Shown here: positions 1 to 8,139 of the stretch, piece after piece
Layout of the letters: each line of letters opens with the position of its first letter
Position numbering within the stretch: the stretch's first letter is position 1
Assembly (NCBI GenBank): GCA_030535375.1
Contig: JAUNJB010000011.1
Coordinates: forward strand, 1 to 35,091
Direction: 5' to 3'
From: Clostridia bacterium
Lineage (GTDB): Bacteria; Bacillota; Clostridia; Christensenellales; Aristaeellaceae
Length of the DNA stretch: 35,091 nucleotides
Translations under genes and position numbers: made by a program
Notes under the pieces: generated by a model
Told to the model about the DNA's origin: nothing
Database searches by the model: none
Seen by the model: only the letters and a program-made list of their open reading frames with translations

Positions 1-705
1 CGCTGCCCTGTCTGCGGCAACAAAACAAGGTTGCAGATACGGGAAGATACGGAACTAAAAAAATTTCCACTCTACTGCCCGAAGTGCAAGCAGGAATGTC
101 TGATTGAAGCAAAGGATTTGCATATAACTGTAATCAAAGAGCCAGACGAACAGACGCAGAGCCGACAAACTTGTGAAAAATCACAGTTTGTTGGAGCGAT
201 AAATTCGGAATTTGGAGAAAAAATAATGTCAAGATTAGAAGTGAATATAGAATATATTGAGCAGCAAACAATATACGGATTGTGGCAACGGTCAAATGAT
301 AAAACTATTTCCAGAGATATAAACGCTCTGTCTAAACAGTATCATTCTGTGGTTTCCATGCCAGAGGGAAAGGTGTTACCCTATTTTGTCTTGTCCAGAA
401 ATTACAATGAGAAAAGCCGCGATTTTGAATTATTTATTGGCAGTGTGATTGACAAAGGCGGTTTAGAAAGCTATGTCCTCTTAGGCAGCGAGTACGCCAA
501 AATCACAGTAAAACCTAAATTGGGCTTTTTATGGGGCGCTTCTATTGGAGAGGCAAAACAATATTTCTATACAAAATGGCTACCCACAAGTTCCTTTGAA
601 GCGTTGAATTTGGAGTATGAGTATCACACAGAAAAAAGCATAGAAAAGCAACCGACGATTGATATTATCTTTGCCATTCGACGCAAAGCTATTAATCCAA
701 TTTAG
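1..705 (+). CDS. Cysteine-rich KTR domain protein fused in frame to a GyrI-like domain (5' partial)
   Basis: The frame is open from base 1, so the true start lies outside the window. The first part reads CPVCGNKTR, then CPKCKQE, two CxxC pairs as in the cysteine-rich KTR proteins of Tn916/Tn1549-type conjugative elements, ending in IKEPDEQTQSR, where that family normally stops. Here the stop position is CAA and the frame runs on for about 20 residues into a 159-aa domain beginning at the ATG at 226. That second domain (SRLEVNIEYIEQQTIYGLW at its start, FLWGASIGEAKQYFYTKWLP later) resembles GyrI-like/effector-binding domains that follow AraC or MerR regulators or stand alone. The GyrI-like part has its own ribosome binding site, so it may be made separately. 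Family assignment is from motif memory; function of the KTR part is unknown. Confidence 0.7.
   Translation, partial: RCPVCGNKTRLQIREDTELKKFPLYCPKCKQECLIEAKDLHITVIKEPDEQTQSRQTCEKSQFVGAINSEFGEKIMSRLEVNIEYIEQQTIYGLWQRSNDKTISRDINALSKQYHSVVSMPEGKVLPYFVLSRNYNEKSRDFELFIGSVIDKGGLESYVLLGSEYAKITVKPKLGFLWGASIGEAKQYFYTKWLPTSSFEALNLEYEYHTEKSIEKQPTIDIIFAIRRKAINPI
214..228 (+). promoter_or_regulatory. Internal ribosome binding site and ATG for the GyrI-like part
   Basis: GGAG at 214-217 stands 8 bases before an in-frame ATG at 226. This suggests the GyrI-like protein was originally an independent gene of 159 aa and may still be translated alone. Confidence 0.55.
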
Positions 706-734
706 ATAAATTAAAAGTCGCAAAGGAGAATATT

Positions 735-1175
735 TTGATATTCAATATAGCAGATACATTTGAATTATTGTTCGACAAAAACAATACCATTGCATATAAG
801 GCATTGCAGGAATTGCAAAAAGAAAGTGCAGAAACGGATTGTGTTTATCCTTATATGGATAGATTAAGTGGTATGCTTGACAGTGATAATTCTTATATTC
901 GCACAAGGGGGCTTACACTAATTGCCTATAATGCAAAATGGGATAAAGATAATAAAATTGATGAAATCATTGATAAATATTTAGAACATATAATCGATGT
1001 CAGACCCATTACGGCAAGACAATGTATTAAGCTGCTGCCTATGATTGCGAAGGCAAAACCAGAGTTAAGAAATGATATTCTATCAGCACTTCATAAGGCT
1101 AATGTATGTATTTATGATTATAGTATGCAGCCGTTGGTTTATGAGGATATACAGAAAACATTGAAAGAAATATAA
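735..1175 (+). CDS. Small helical HEAT-like/SufBD-type hypothetical protein
   Basis: A 146-aa protein starting at TTG 735 behind AGGAGAA at 724-730. It is predicted all-helical with pairs of amphipathic helices (for example YIRTRGLTLIAYNAKWD, then PITARQCIKLLPMIAKAKPE), which resembles HEAT-repeat proteins often labelled SufBD in Firmicutes. No catalytic motif, signal peptide or membrane segment is visible. It follows the KTR-GyrI gene by 29 bases and has similar AT-rich codon use, so the two probably form one cargo unit of the decayed element. Function is not known; the HEAT-like reading is a pattern judgement. Confidence 0.65.
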   Translation: MIFNIADTFELLFDKNNTIAYKALQELQKESAETDCVYPYMDRLSGMLDSDNSYIRTRGLTLIAYNAKWDKDNKIDEIIDKYLEHIIDVRPITARQCIKLLPMIAKAKPELRNDILSALHKANVCIYDYSMQPLVYEDIQKTLKEI

Positions 1176-1202
1176 CAATTATAAATATGCAAATTTCTCG
1201 TT

Positions 1203-1268
1203 TGTCGGGAAGAACAGCATATCATCAAAGAGCCAGACGCTTTAGACGCAGAGCCGATGAACTTGTGA
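1203..1268 (+). pseudogene. 3' remnant of a second cysteine-rich KTR domain gene
   Basis: The frame reads EEQHIIKEPDALDAEPMNL followed by TGA, the alternative tail seen in KTR proteins. DNA from 1222 to 1285 matches 131-193 at roughly 85-90% by eye. The zinc-binding CxxC part is absent, so this is a leftover 3' end. It preserves the ancestral sequence around the stop that is changed in the first copy. Confidence 0.6.
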
Positions 1269-1296
1269 GAAATCACAGTTTATCGGCTCTTTTTTT
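1251..1296 (+). terminator. Intrinsic terminator behind the KTR remnant
   Basis: GAGCCGAT (1251-1258) pairs with ATCGGCTC (1282-1289) and is followed by seven T. The equivalent hairpin in the first copy (around 159-198) has lost pairing and the T-run. Confidence 0.75.
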
Positions 1297-1303
1297 ACCA
1301 CAC

Positions 1304-1352
1304 AAAACCGCCATTCAATGACGATCTTGCGTGATGATAGCGCGGCGGTTTT
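1304..1352. repeat. Inverted repeat, hairpin-forming
   Basis: AAAACCGCC (1304-1312) and GGCGGTTTT (1344-1352) are perfect 9-bp complements separated by 31 bases. Role unknown; could terminate in either direction weakly. Confidence 0.45.
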
Positions 1353-1460
1353 GAAATAACAATTCAAAGCCGCCGTTTTCCATTTTGAAAAATCGGATTA
1401 CGGAGGGTGTATTAAAGTCGCCCTTTTTTTAGGACACGGCGGTATCCGGGAGGTATCGTC

Positions 1461-1568
1461 ATGTCCTTTTTCATTTACTCTAACCCGCCTAATACGTTGC
1501 GGTCAAAAAAAGCCATTACCCGCCAGCGGAATATTCCGGCTATGAGTATGAACTATCAAATCATCTAA
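1461..1568 (+). CDS. Possible 35-aa small ORF of the conjugative element
   Basis: ATG 1461 to TAA 1566-1568 encodes MSFFIYSNPPNTLRSKK followed by 18 more residues. GGGAGG at 1448-1453 is well placed. A second frame over 1505-1580 reads YPPAEYSGYEYEL, so the region may be a decayed longer gene instead. It lies in the leader of the sigma-factor gene. No function can be assigned. Confidence 0.35.
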   Translation: MSFFIYSNPPNTLRSKKAITRQRNIPAMSMNYQII

Positions 1569-1772
1569 ATACTGTGTATATTTCCTTTGCGCCTGTCTGC
1601 GCCTTGCAGACGGGCGCATTTTTCTGTTTATGCAAGCCTTCGCTATCCGGCGGAGCCTTTCATAAAAATTTTCTTCCTTTTGCGGTTGCTGATTTGGCAA
1701 TCCTCGCATTACTGAGGCGAAAAGGGAGGAAATCACCACCCCGCACCTGCGGGCGCGAAGGGAGGTGAGAAA
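1569..1772 (+). promoter_or_regulatory. Conserved-looking leader before the element sigma-factor gene
   Basis: This stretch holds GC-rich short inverted repeats (GCGCCTGTCTGCGCC around 1589, CCCGCACCTGCGGGCG at 1740-1755) and ends with a strong GGGAGGTGAG ribosome binding site before ATG 1773. I recall closely similar leaders upstream of the sigma-like gene in Tn1549-type elements; that is memory, not a search. Confidence 0.35.
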
Positions 1773-2168
1773 ATGAAAGACTCCAATGAGCAGCGTATTC
1801 AAAATCAGTTTGGCGCTTTTTGCACCACGGTTTTGAAAAACGAGGCAAGGTGTATTCAGCGTGAATACACCCGCCGCCGGGAACAGGAAAAGCCCCTGGG
1901 CGAGCTGACAGCTTCCGAGCTGGCGCAGACCGCCGCATGGGACAAGTATTTATTTGAAAAACAAATAGTAGTTTCTGATGAATTGCTCTCACTTGGGATC
2001 GCCGAGATTTATATAATACATAATAATATGTATTTTGAATTAAATAATCGTGTCTTATGGATGTTTCCGCAAGGAATACTCTATGCCAAGAATTTTTCTG
2101 AAATACCTGATTGGTATATCACAGAAAGAATACGCGAAAATTGGTATTATTATTGCATCAGTTCTTAA
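1773..2168 (+). CDS. Chimeric or truncated sigma-70-like protein of a conjugative element
   Basis: Residues 1 to about 55 (IQNQFGAFCTTVLKNEAR, then REQEKPLGELTASELAQ) match the N-terminus of the small sigma-70-like regulators of Tn916/Tn1549-type elements. After about residue 58 the expected sequence with the C-terminal helix-turn-helix (LPERKR...DIVLLSYFLDMTDREI type) is missing. Instead an AT-rich, unrelated tail follows (GIAEIYIIHNNMYFELNN, later DWYITERIRENWYYYC). Base composition shifts near 1950. The protein is 131 aa against about 140 for the family. I read it as a recombination junction that destroyed the DNA-binding domain; the tail is unrecognised. Confidence 0.55.
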   Translation: MKDSNEQRIQNQFGAFCTTVLKNEARCIQREYTRRREQEKPLGELTASELAQTAAWDKYLFEKQIVVSDELLSLGIAEIYIIHNNMYFELNNRVLWMFPQGILYAKNFSEIPDWYITERIRENWYYYCISS

Positions 2169-2243
2169 CCGATAATCTTCGAACATGGAAGAAGGTACAA
2201 TCAGCAAATTCCGCTTCTTACTTTCAGTAATGCACCTTTTCAT

Positions 2244-2278
2244 CCCCTTGATTTTCCCGTGAAGTCAAGGGGGTTTTT
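2244..2278 (+). terminator. Intrinsic terminator at the end of the element debris
   Basis: CCCCTTGA (2244-2251) pairs with TCAAGGGG (2265-2272), 13-base loop, followed by TTTTT at 2274-2278. Confidence 0.7.
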
Positions 2279-2311
2279 CTGCCTTCCCCCTCAGAAAAGG
2301 AGTTGCAACCC

Positions 2312-2596
2312 ATGGAAAAACCTCAAGCCGAAACCGTCACCGGCGGACGGCTCAACCTTCGGGAAAAGCCCTCCGTCCAGTCAAGACGGCTTGCTCTCAT
2401 TCCGGACGGCGCTCAGATCGCTGTCTCCGAACATGACGCTCAGTGGTACAGGGCGCAATACAACAACCTCGACGGATACGTCATGAAGCAATTCGTTCAG
2501 CTGCTCCCTGCTCTGCCCGGCACATGGTCATACGGCAAGGTGACGGCGGATCCCCTCAACGTCCGCCGCAGCCCCGGCACCTCCGCCGCGCGCTGA
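2312..2596 (+). CDS. SH3b-domain protein fragment
   Basis: A 94-aa frame from ATG 2312 behind AAAGGAG (2297-2302). Residues 10-60 form one bacterial SH3 domain (GGRLNLREKPS, LIPDGAQIAV, WYRAQYNNLDGYV). A second SH3 domain begins (GKVTADPLNVRRSPGT) and is cut off after its first strands at TGA 2594-2596. There is no signal peptide, although such domains in Clostridia usually sit at the C-terminus of secreted cell-wall proteins. It ends 8 bases before the convergent sirtuin gene. I think it is a piece of a longer gene trimmed on both sides next to the element debris; it may still be translated. Confidence 0.55.
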   Translation: MEKPQAETVTGGRLNLREKPSVQSRRLALIPDGAQIAVSEHDAQWYRAQYNNLDGYVMKQFVQLLPALPGTWSYGKVTADPLNVRRSPGTSAAR

Positions 2597-2604
2597 ACCG
2601 ACGG

Positions 2605-3321
2605 CTATACGCGGATTTCTTCCATCGCCTGCGCGATATCCTGCCGCAGAACGAGCGTCGCCCGCTCGTCCACCGGGGTCTCATCCTGATTGATGACGAC
2701 CAGCTCGCGCCCCCTGAAATACGTCAGACAGGAGGCCGCCGGCTCTACGTTCAGGCTCGTCCCCGCGACGATGAGCGTATCGCATCGCGCAATCTCCCGG
2801 CATGCGCCGGTGCAGGCGTATTTGTCGGGCGCCTCGCCGTAGAGCACCACGTAGGGCTTGACCACGCCGCCGCATTCCTCGCAGCGCGGAATGCCCTTTG
2901 TACGCAGCAGCCATTCCAGGCTGTAGGCTTTGTTGCAGTCCATGCAGTAGTTTTCATCGATGCTCCCGTGCAGCTCATAGATCAGGCGGTTTCCGGCCCT
3001 TCTGTGAAGACCGTCGATATTCTGCGTCACCAGTCCGGTGAGCTTGCCCGCCTGTTCCAGCTCAAACAGCTTGCGGTGCGCGGCGTTCGGCCTGGCGTCC
3101 GGGTGGATCATATGCTCGCGGTAAAACGCGAAAAAGCGATCGGGATGCAGATAAAAGAATGACGCGCTGAGCACCATTTCCGGCGTAAGATCGCCGTATT
3201 TCTGCCGGAAAAGCCCATTCTCTCCCCGAAAATCCGGTATGCCGCTGGCCGTCGATACGCCCGCGCCGCCGAAGAACACAATGCGCCTGGCCCGATCCAC
3301 AATCTCCTGGAGCGTTTTCAT
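2605..3321 (-). CDS. cobB: NAD-dependent protein deacylase (sirtuin)
   Basis: Sir2-family enzyme that removes acyl groups from lysines using NAD+, releasing nicotinamide and O-acyl-ADP-ribose. Visible motifs: GAGVSTASGIPDFRG (residues 19-33, NAD binding), TQNIDGLH (99-106), catalytic His118 in ELHGS, zinc cysteines at 126/129 (CMDC) and 147/150 (CEEC), and GTSLNVEPA near 187-195. The 238-aa length from the ATG at 3321 is normal; GGGAGAG precedes it. The frame extends 13 codons further upstream, but without a ribosome binding site. It lies 74 bases after the PHP gene and may be the last gene of the polysaccharide transcript. YGE replaces the usual FGE after the second zinc pair. Confidence 0.92.
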   Translation of the reverse strand: MKTLQEIVDRARRIVFFGGAGVSTASGIPDFRGENGLFRQKYGDLTPEMVLSASFFYLHPDRFFAFYREHMIHPDARPNAAHRKLFELEQAGKLTGLVTQNIDGLHRRAGNRLIYELHGSIDENYCMDCNKAYSLEWLLRTKGIPRCEECGGVVKPYVVLYGEAPDKYACTGACREIARCDTLIVAGTSLNVEPAASCLTYFRGRELVVINQDETPVDERATLVLRQDIAQAMEEIRV

Positions 3322-3395
3322 CGTTCTCTCCCTTCCTCTGCCTTCCGTTTCATCCGGCATGCCGGCCGCAGGTATCGCCTGCGCGCCTCTCCGCC

Positions 3396-4205
3396 TTACA
3401 GCGCCTGCGGCATAAATCCATCATCCGTGAGCATCCAGATCTCCCCAAATCCGCATGAGCGCGCCAACGCCTCCGCCTGATCAAACGCGCAGACGATTCC
3501 CGCCGTGCTGTGAGCGTCGGCGCTCACTGTCACGCGGCCGCCCATCTCCCGCAGCGCACACAAAAGCGCTCTGGAGGGGTATGGCGTCGTCCGATAGCCG
3601 CGGCTGATCGCACCCGTATTGATCTCAAATATCTTTCCGGCGCGAACCAGCTCCTCCATCGCCCCGAATGCGGCGCGCCAATATGCCCGGCTGTCCGCCC
3701 GGAAGAAATGATGCCGCTCGTCAAACTTGGTCAGCAGATCGAAATGACCGACGATGTCGGCCTCCGGCTCGGCGGCCACGCGCGCCAGCTGCGCAAAATA
3801 CATCTCCGCCGCGGCATCCGCGTCGCCTCCGAAATGCGCGTCCAGATAGCGCCGCGTCGCCTCCGCGCTCTCATCCACGCTGGGATATCCCCGCACCGGC
3901 AGGTGATGCACGGAGCCGATCACATAGTCAAATGGCGTCAGATCAAGCGACGAAAGCACATCCCACTCAACGCCCAGATATACCCGGATCACACCGGCAT
4001 ACTGATCCCGGAGACGGCGTACCTCCCCGATATAGGCGGCCAGATCACCCTCCCGCGCCGCCCAGTCGTTTTCAAACGGCATCGGGCTGTGCAGGCTGAA
4101 CCCGACCGATGTGAGCCCGGCCGCCCGCGCCGCCAGGATCATCTCCTCGACCGTGTTCTTTCCATCATCCCAGGTGGAATGCGTATGCAAATTCTGCGTA
4201 ATCAT
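3396..4205 (-). CDS. PHP-domain phosphatase, histidinol-phosphatase (HisJ) family
   Basis: 269-aa metal-dependent phosphoesterase of the PHP superfamily. Metal ligands are seen in HTHSTWDDG (residues 7-15), the HSPM site near 39, GVEWD near 98-102, HH in GSVHHLP, GHFDLL, and SADAHS near the C-terminus. The HTHSTWDDGKNTVEEMI opening and overall length fit HisJ-type histidinol-phosphate phosphatases rather than the CpsB tyrosine phosphatases of capsule loci. Its ATG overlaps the flippase stop as ATGA, so the two are translationally coupled. No other histidine-biosynthesis gene is nearby, so the substrate is uncertain; a sugar-phosphate or polymer-related substrate is possible. Confidence 0.85.
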   Translation of the reverse strand: MITQNLHTHSTWDDGKNTVEEMILAARAAGLTSVGFSLHSPMPFENDWAAREGDLAAYIGEVRRLRDQYAGVIRVYLGVEWDVLSSLDLTPFDYVIGSVHHLPVRGYPSVDESAEATRRYLDAHFGGDADAAAEMYFAQLARVAAEPEADIVGHFDLLTKFDERHHFFRADSRAYWRAAFGAMEELVRAGKIFEINTGAISRGYRTTPYPSRALLCALREMGGRVTVSADAHSTAGIVCAFDQAEALARSCGFGEIWMLTDDGFMPQAL

Positions 4206-5728
4206 GCTCGTCCCTCCAACGCCGTCCGAAGCAGCCTCACCGCCGCGGAAAACTCAGATGTCCTCCCGTATCCCAGCACAATCAATCCCAGTCCCGTCAA
4301 TTCCGCTGTCGCGCCGCGCAGGATCAGCTGCATCGGCTGTCCCTCCGCCGGCATCCGGGCATACGCCATATGCAGCGCGGTCATTCCCAACAGCATCAGC
4401 GCGCACCGCTTCGCCCAGGGCCGCAGCATCCGCCGCGATCCCATGTGAAGCCGCACGCGGTCAAGCAGCATTACCTTGAGCGCGATCTGAATGACAAGGG
4501 TGCAGCTCGTTCCCAGAAAAATGCCCGCCATTCCCCAGCGCCTGCCAAGCAGGACGGAGACGAGCAGATTCACCGCGCTTCCCAAAACCGAGACGATCTT
4601 GTCCACGCGGAACAGCCCGCACGCCATCGCCATGCTCCACAGCGGCTCCCTGGCAATCATCAGAAACTCGTTGAACACCAGCACCGCAAGCGTCCTCTCC
4701 TCCAGCACGCCACGCACCCCGATCCACATCCCGATAAACGGCGTCAGCACGCCGTACAGCCCCAGGGAACAGCATATCGCGCACGATCCGTAGAGGAACT
4801 CCAGCCTGCGCAGCGTCTCATCCATCTTCTGCGCGTCCGCCGTGGCCGAAAGATTGCCTATGCTCCCGGCGAGCGCCCCGGAAATCCGCGCAAACACCGT
4901 CCGCACGGCATTGAGAATCAGCGCGTAGCTGCTGTACACGCCGCTTTGCACCGTGCTCACCAGAAGCGAGATGAGAATCTGATCCGTCGATGTGGTGATG
5001 CCGGCGGATATCCTGCCGATGAACAGATCGCGCACGCCGCGGCGCACCCTGGCCCGATCCCCGGCCATCGCGGGATGCGCCCGATCCCGCAGGAAGGGAT
5101 AAGCCCGATCCGCGCACCGCGCGACGGCGATATTCTCCGCAAGCGACATGACCGCCTGCAAAAGCAGGAACAGCGTGTACCGCCTCGTGAGCAGCAGCGC
5201 GGCGACGCACAGCACCGTCGCCAGCGCCCGGAAGCACATCATCACCCGAAGCACGACATGGTTTTTCTGGTCGGCGCAGAGCAGGGATGCCTTGTAGGCG
5301 AAGAAGTACGAGCCTGCCGCGCGCACGACGAACAGCAGGAACACGGCCCGAATGTACTCCGCGCTAAAATCCGTCCGGGTCACGATCCGGTCGATCCACG
5401 GCGCGAGCAGAATACCCCCGAACAGCACCGCAAATCCGACAGCGCGGTACGCCCGCCTGTAAAGCCCCATCAGCCGGGCGACGGCCTCCTCATCGCCCGT
5501 GGCCAGCGGCGCATAGAGGCAGTAGACGATCGCCGGGCCCACGCCCATCTCCGCCAGCGACAGCACGCCGATCACCTCGGCAAACAGACCGCTCAGCCCC
5601 GTGTAGGCGATACCCATCGTGCGCACCAGCGCCGTCTGCATCACAAGCTGCGAAGCGATGTGAACCATCTGGTATGCGAGGCTCCACGCCGCGTTGTATA
5701 CGCTCCTTGCCGTGCGCGTCTTCTTCAC
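4202..5728 (-). CDS. Wzx-like polysaccharide flippase (MATE/MOP superfamily)
   Basis: About 508 aa with 12 or so hydrophobic segments, beginning TARSVYNAAWSLAYQMVHIA and continuing with TGLSGLFAEVIGVLSLAEMG, the N-terminal pattern of oligosaccharide flippases that turn lipid-linked repeat units across the membrane. The GTG at 5728 is chosen because GGAGGG stands 5 bases before it; an ATG at 5761 in the same frame has no good ribosome binding site. A 234-bp gap with no gene separates it from the pyruvyltransferase upstream, the only real spacing inside the polysaccharide train. It overlaps the PHP gene downstream. Confidence 0.85.
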   Translation of the reverse strand: MKKTRTARSVYNAAWSLAYQMVHIASQLVMQTALVRTMGIAYTGLSGLFAEVIGVLSLAEMGVGPAIVYCLYAPLATGDEEAVARLMGLYRRAYRAVGFAVLFGGILLAPWIDRIVTRTDFSAEYIRAVFLLFVVRAAGSYFFAYKASLLCADQKNHVVLRVMMCFRALATVLCVAALLLTRRYTLFLLLQAVMSLAENIAVARCADRAYPFLRDRAHPAMAGDRARVRRGVRDLFIGRISAGITTSTDQILISLLVSTVQSGVYSSYALILNAVRTVFARISGALAGSIGNLSATADAQKMDETLRRLEFLYGSCAICCSLGLYGVLTPFIGMWIGVRGVLEERTLAVLVFNEFLMIAREPLWSMAMACGLFRVDKIVSVLGSAVNLLVSVLLGRRWGMAGIFLGTSCTLVIQIALKVMLLDRVRLHMGSRRMLRPWAKRCALMLLGMTALHMAYARMPAEGQPMQLILRGATAELTGLGLIVLGYGRTSEFSAAVRLLRTALEGRA

Positions 5729-5962
5729 GTTGTCCCTCCGGCCGCTCCATCCGCGGCTCATCTGTACCCGATGCGTCCGGCAAAGGCCGCGCCCCGTCCG
5801 TCACCGGCAGAATACACGCTCAGGCGCGCGGCCGTTCCCACGGGCTCAGCATCCTCCGATCATGCCGCTCCGGCCCGGGGCATCCCTCCGGCCGGATGAC
5901 GCGCATCCCAATCCCACCGTTTCCACGGCAGCTCGCCTCTTTTTTTAACAATACGACCCGTT

Positions 5963-7024
5963 TCATCGTTTTCCTTCCAGCGCGGCGAGAAGATATGCCT
6001 CGCTGCGCGCTCTTTTGGCTGCCAGCAGCTCATCTGCTCGCGTGTAGTCGATCTCACGCTCAAGCAGCCGGACCGCATCGTCCGGACAGGCGGGCATCCG
6101 CCTGTCAAGCTCCAATTCTCCGAGCAGCGAACGCAGCTTCTGCCTGCGGCTCCCGTTCCCCGGCCAGCAGATGAACCGCTTATGATGGAGGATTGAAAGG
6201 ATGGCCCCATGCAGCGAGCCCGTCACCACGCATTCCGCCCCCGCAAACAGTTGCGCCCATTCAAACGGCGTGATGTCCACCGTCCTCCGATCGCAGACCG
6301 CACCGCCGTCACCCGCGCCGAGGATGACGGCGTCCCGGCGCGCGGCATAAGCGCGCAGCTCACGCCGCGCCTGCTTAGGCAGCCTGGCGCAGGCATACAT
6401 CAACACATACGGCTGAGCGGCTCTCACCGGCCGCGTCTTGGGCGGAAAGAGGAACACCGGGTCCAGCACCGGCTCCGCGCGAAGCCCGAGGCCGTTCAGC
6501 AGCAGCCGCGTCGCCTCGTCGCGCGCGCAGACGCGGTCAAACCGCGCAAGTCCCCGGGCCAGCTCTTCGGGCAGGCGCCCGGCCCGCGCCCCGTCTCCCA
6601 CGCTCGGCGCATAGGCGACCAGCCTTCCGCGGTTCAGCCCGACGCCATATTTCACCGGCATGACGCTCTTCCTGTCCGCGTAATTCCAAACCTCGTCGCT
6701 GCCCACGATGACCACATCAAGGTTCAGGCGATTGATCTGCTCCGCCGTATGCACAGGAGCCGTCAGGCACAGGCTTTTCCGCCGCGCCCGCGCAAAGCCG
6801 CGCAGCAGACGCGCGCGTTCAAGCGCCTCTGCGGGCGAATACACGCCCTGCCGGGGGCGAAATATCCCCAGCGCATTGATGCACGCGTGCCTGCGGCACA
6901 CCAGATCGACAACGCACACATCAGCGTCCGGCATCAGCCGCCGCACCTCGCCCTGCAGTGCCCACGCCTGCAAAAATGCGCCGAAGTTGTTCACATAGTG
7001 ATGCGTGATAATGCCGATTCTCAT
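5963..7024 (-). CDS. Polysaccharide pyruvyl transferase family protein
   Basis: 353 aa. The start IGIITHHYVNNFGAFLQAWA, the middle GSDEVWN (about residue 107) and the late TGSLHGAILSILH are the characteristic blocks of the pyruvyltransferase family that attaches ketal-pyruvate from phosphoenolpyruvate to sugars of surface polymers. ATG 7024 overlaps the stop of the glycosyltransferase upstream (ATGA) with GGAGAGGAG in front. Cytoplasmic, no membrane segment. The family also includes uncharacterised members, so the reaction is inferred. Presence suggests an acidic polymer. Confidence 0.87.
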   Translation of the reverse strand: MRIGIITHHYVNNFGAFLQAWALQGEVRRLMPDADVCVVDLVCRRHACINALGIFRPRQGVYSPAEALERARLLRGFARARRKSLCLTAPVHTAEQINRLNLDVVIVGSDEVWNYADRKSVMPVKYGVGLNRGRLVAYAPSVGDGARAGRLPEELARGLARFDRVCARDEATRLLLNGLGLRAEPVLDPVFLFPPKTRPVRAAQPYVLMYACARLPKQARRELRAYAARRDAVILGAGDGGAVCDRRTVDITPFEWAQLFAGAECVVTGSLHGAILSILHHKRFICWPGNGSRRQKLRSLLGELELDRRMPACPDDAVRLLEREIDYTRADELLAAKRARSEAYLLAALEGKR

Positions 7025-8139
7025 GGCATGCTCCTCTCCGCGGGCATCGCCTCCTCATACAGGCGCATATAGGCCGCGGCAAGCTTTTCAGCCTCCCCGG
7101 CGATGCCGTATCCCGCTTGGATCACCGCAAAAGCGCCATCCTCGCGCCGCATCCCCGCCAGGGAAACGGCCTGTTCGGCCCACCGCGCATCCTCCTCGCT
7201 CAGCGGCAGAAAGCGCACATGCCCGGTGAGCGCCGCTTCCTCCGTGATGCCCGTCGACAGGAGACACGGCAGGCCGGACGCCTGCGCCTCGACAGCCGTC
7301 AGCGGCAGCCCCTCCGCTCGGGACGGCATGACCAGCACGTCCATCGCGCCGTACCACGCCGCCGTCTCCTCCTGCATTCCCGCGAAGCACACCGCGCCCG
7401 ACACGCCCAGACGTGCCGCCCTCCCGCGGAGCATGGCCTCGTCCGCGCCTTCTCCCACCAGCGCCAGCACCGCATCGGGCCGCAGGCGACGGATCCGGGC
7501 AAAGATGTCCAGCAGCCGCGCCTGATTCTTCTCGTGGCAAAGCCGCCCCACATGACCGACGACAAGCCGGTTCTCCCAGCCCATGCGCAGCCTCATCGCC
7601 CTGCGCGCCGCCGGATCAAATGCAAACCGCCGCGCATCGACGGCATTTCGCACGATTCTTCCCTCACTCCGCCAGCGCCTCTCTCCAAAGAAAAAGACGC
7701 CTGCTCTGTCGCAGCAGGCCCACTTGTGCGTGGAAAGCGCGCGCACCATGGGCCGCAGCGGCCATTTGAGCGCCGTATGCGCATCCGTCGGAATGGCCGT
7801 CGCATGCGCGTGCGCGATGCGCACGGGTACGCCCATGCGCTTCGCCGCGCCAAGGGCAAACGCCTGAAGCATGCCATTGTGCCCCTCGATGATCCTGTAT
7901 TCCGGATGCGCGGCCAGCAGCTCTTCCACATAGCGGACATAGGCCGCCGGATGCTGAAATCCCGGCGCGCGGAATATCCGTCCGCCACCGCCCGCGGCCT
8001 CCGCATCGTGCAGCCCCGGCTTGGTCACCAGGAAGTCAAACCGTATTCCTTCACGCGCCGCATGCCGGCCGTAATTCATCAGCATCTGCTGAACGCCGCC
8101 GCAGCCCATGTTGCTCACCACATGCAGAATCCTGATCAT
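7021..8139 (-). CDS. Glycosyltransferase, GT4/EpsF-like family 1
   Basis: 372 aa, GT-B fold. N-terminal VVSNMGCGGVQQMLMNY is the acceptor-side glycine-rich loop of EpsF-like enzymes; the C-terminal donor site shows GHVGRLCHEKNQARLLDIF and the E-x7-E block PSRAEGLPLTAVEAQASGLP. The ATG at 8139 is preferred because GGGAGGAG stands before it and it overlaps the previous stop as ATGA; 13 more codons upstream are open. It probably adds one sugar of the repeat unit at the inner membrane face. The donor cannot be told from sequence. Confidence 0.88.
   Translation of the reverse strand: MIRILHVVSNMGCGGVQQMLMNYGRHAAREGIRFDFLVTKPGLHDAEAAGGGGRIFRAPGFQHPAAYVRYVEELLAAHPEYRIIEGHNGMLQAFALGAAKRMGVPVRIAHAHATAIPTDAHTALKWPLRPMVRALSTHKWACCDRAGVFFFGERRWRSEGRIVRNAVDARRFAFDPAARRAMRLRMGWENRLVVGHVGRLCHEKNQARLLDIFARIRRLRPDAVLALVGEGADEAMLRGRAARLGVSGAVCFAGMQEETAAWYGAMDVLVMPSRAEGLPLTAVEAQASGLPCLLSTGITEEAALTGHVRFLPLSEEDARWAEQAVSLAGMRREDGAFAVIQAGYGIAGEAEKLAAAYMRLYEEAMPAERSMP

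Noticed and set aside
2055-2243. 62-codon minus-strand frame
   Set aside because: No ribosome binding site and it lies opposite the AT-rich tail of the sigma chimera; composition alone can produce it.
3396-4205. CpsB/Wzb-type tyrosine phosphatase of the polysaccharide locus
   Set aside because: The PHP opening and KNTVEEM block follow HisJ proteins, and there is no BY-kinase partner.
4370-5899. 509-codon plus-strand frame over the flippase gene
   Set aside because: Antisense shadow of a GC-rich gene; Arg/His/Pro-rich product with no motif, and the opposite strand encodes a clear membrane protein. The same applies to the other long plus-strand frames over 3510-14430.
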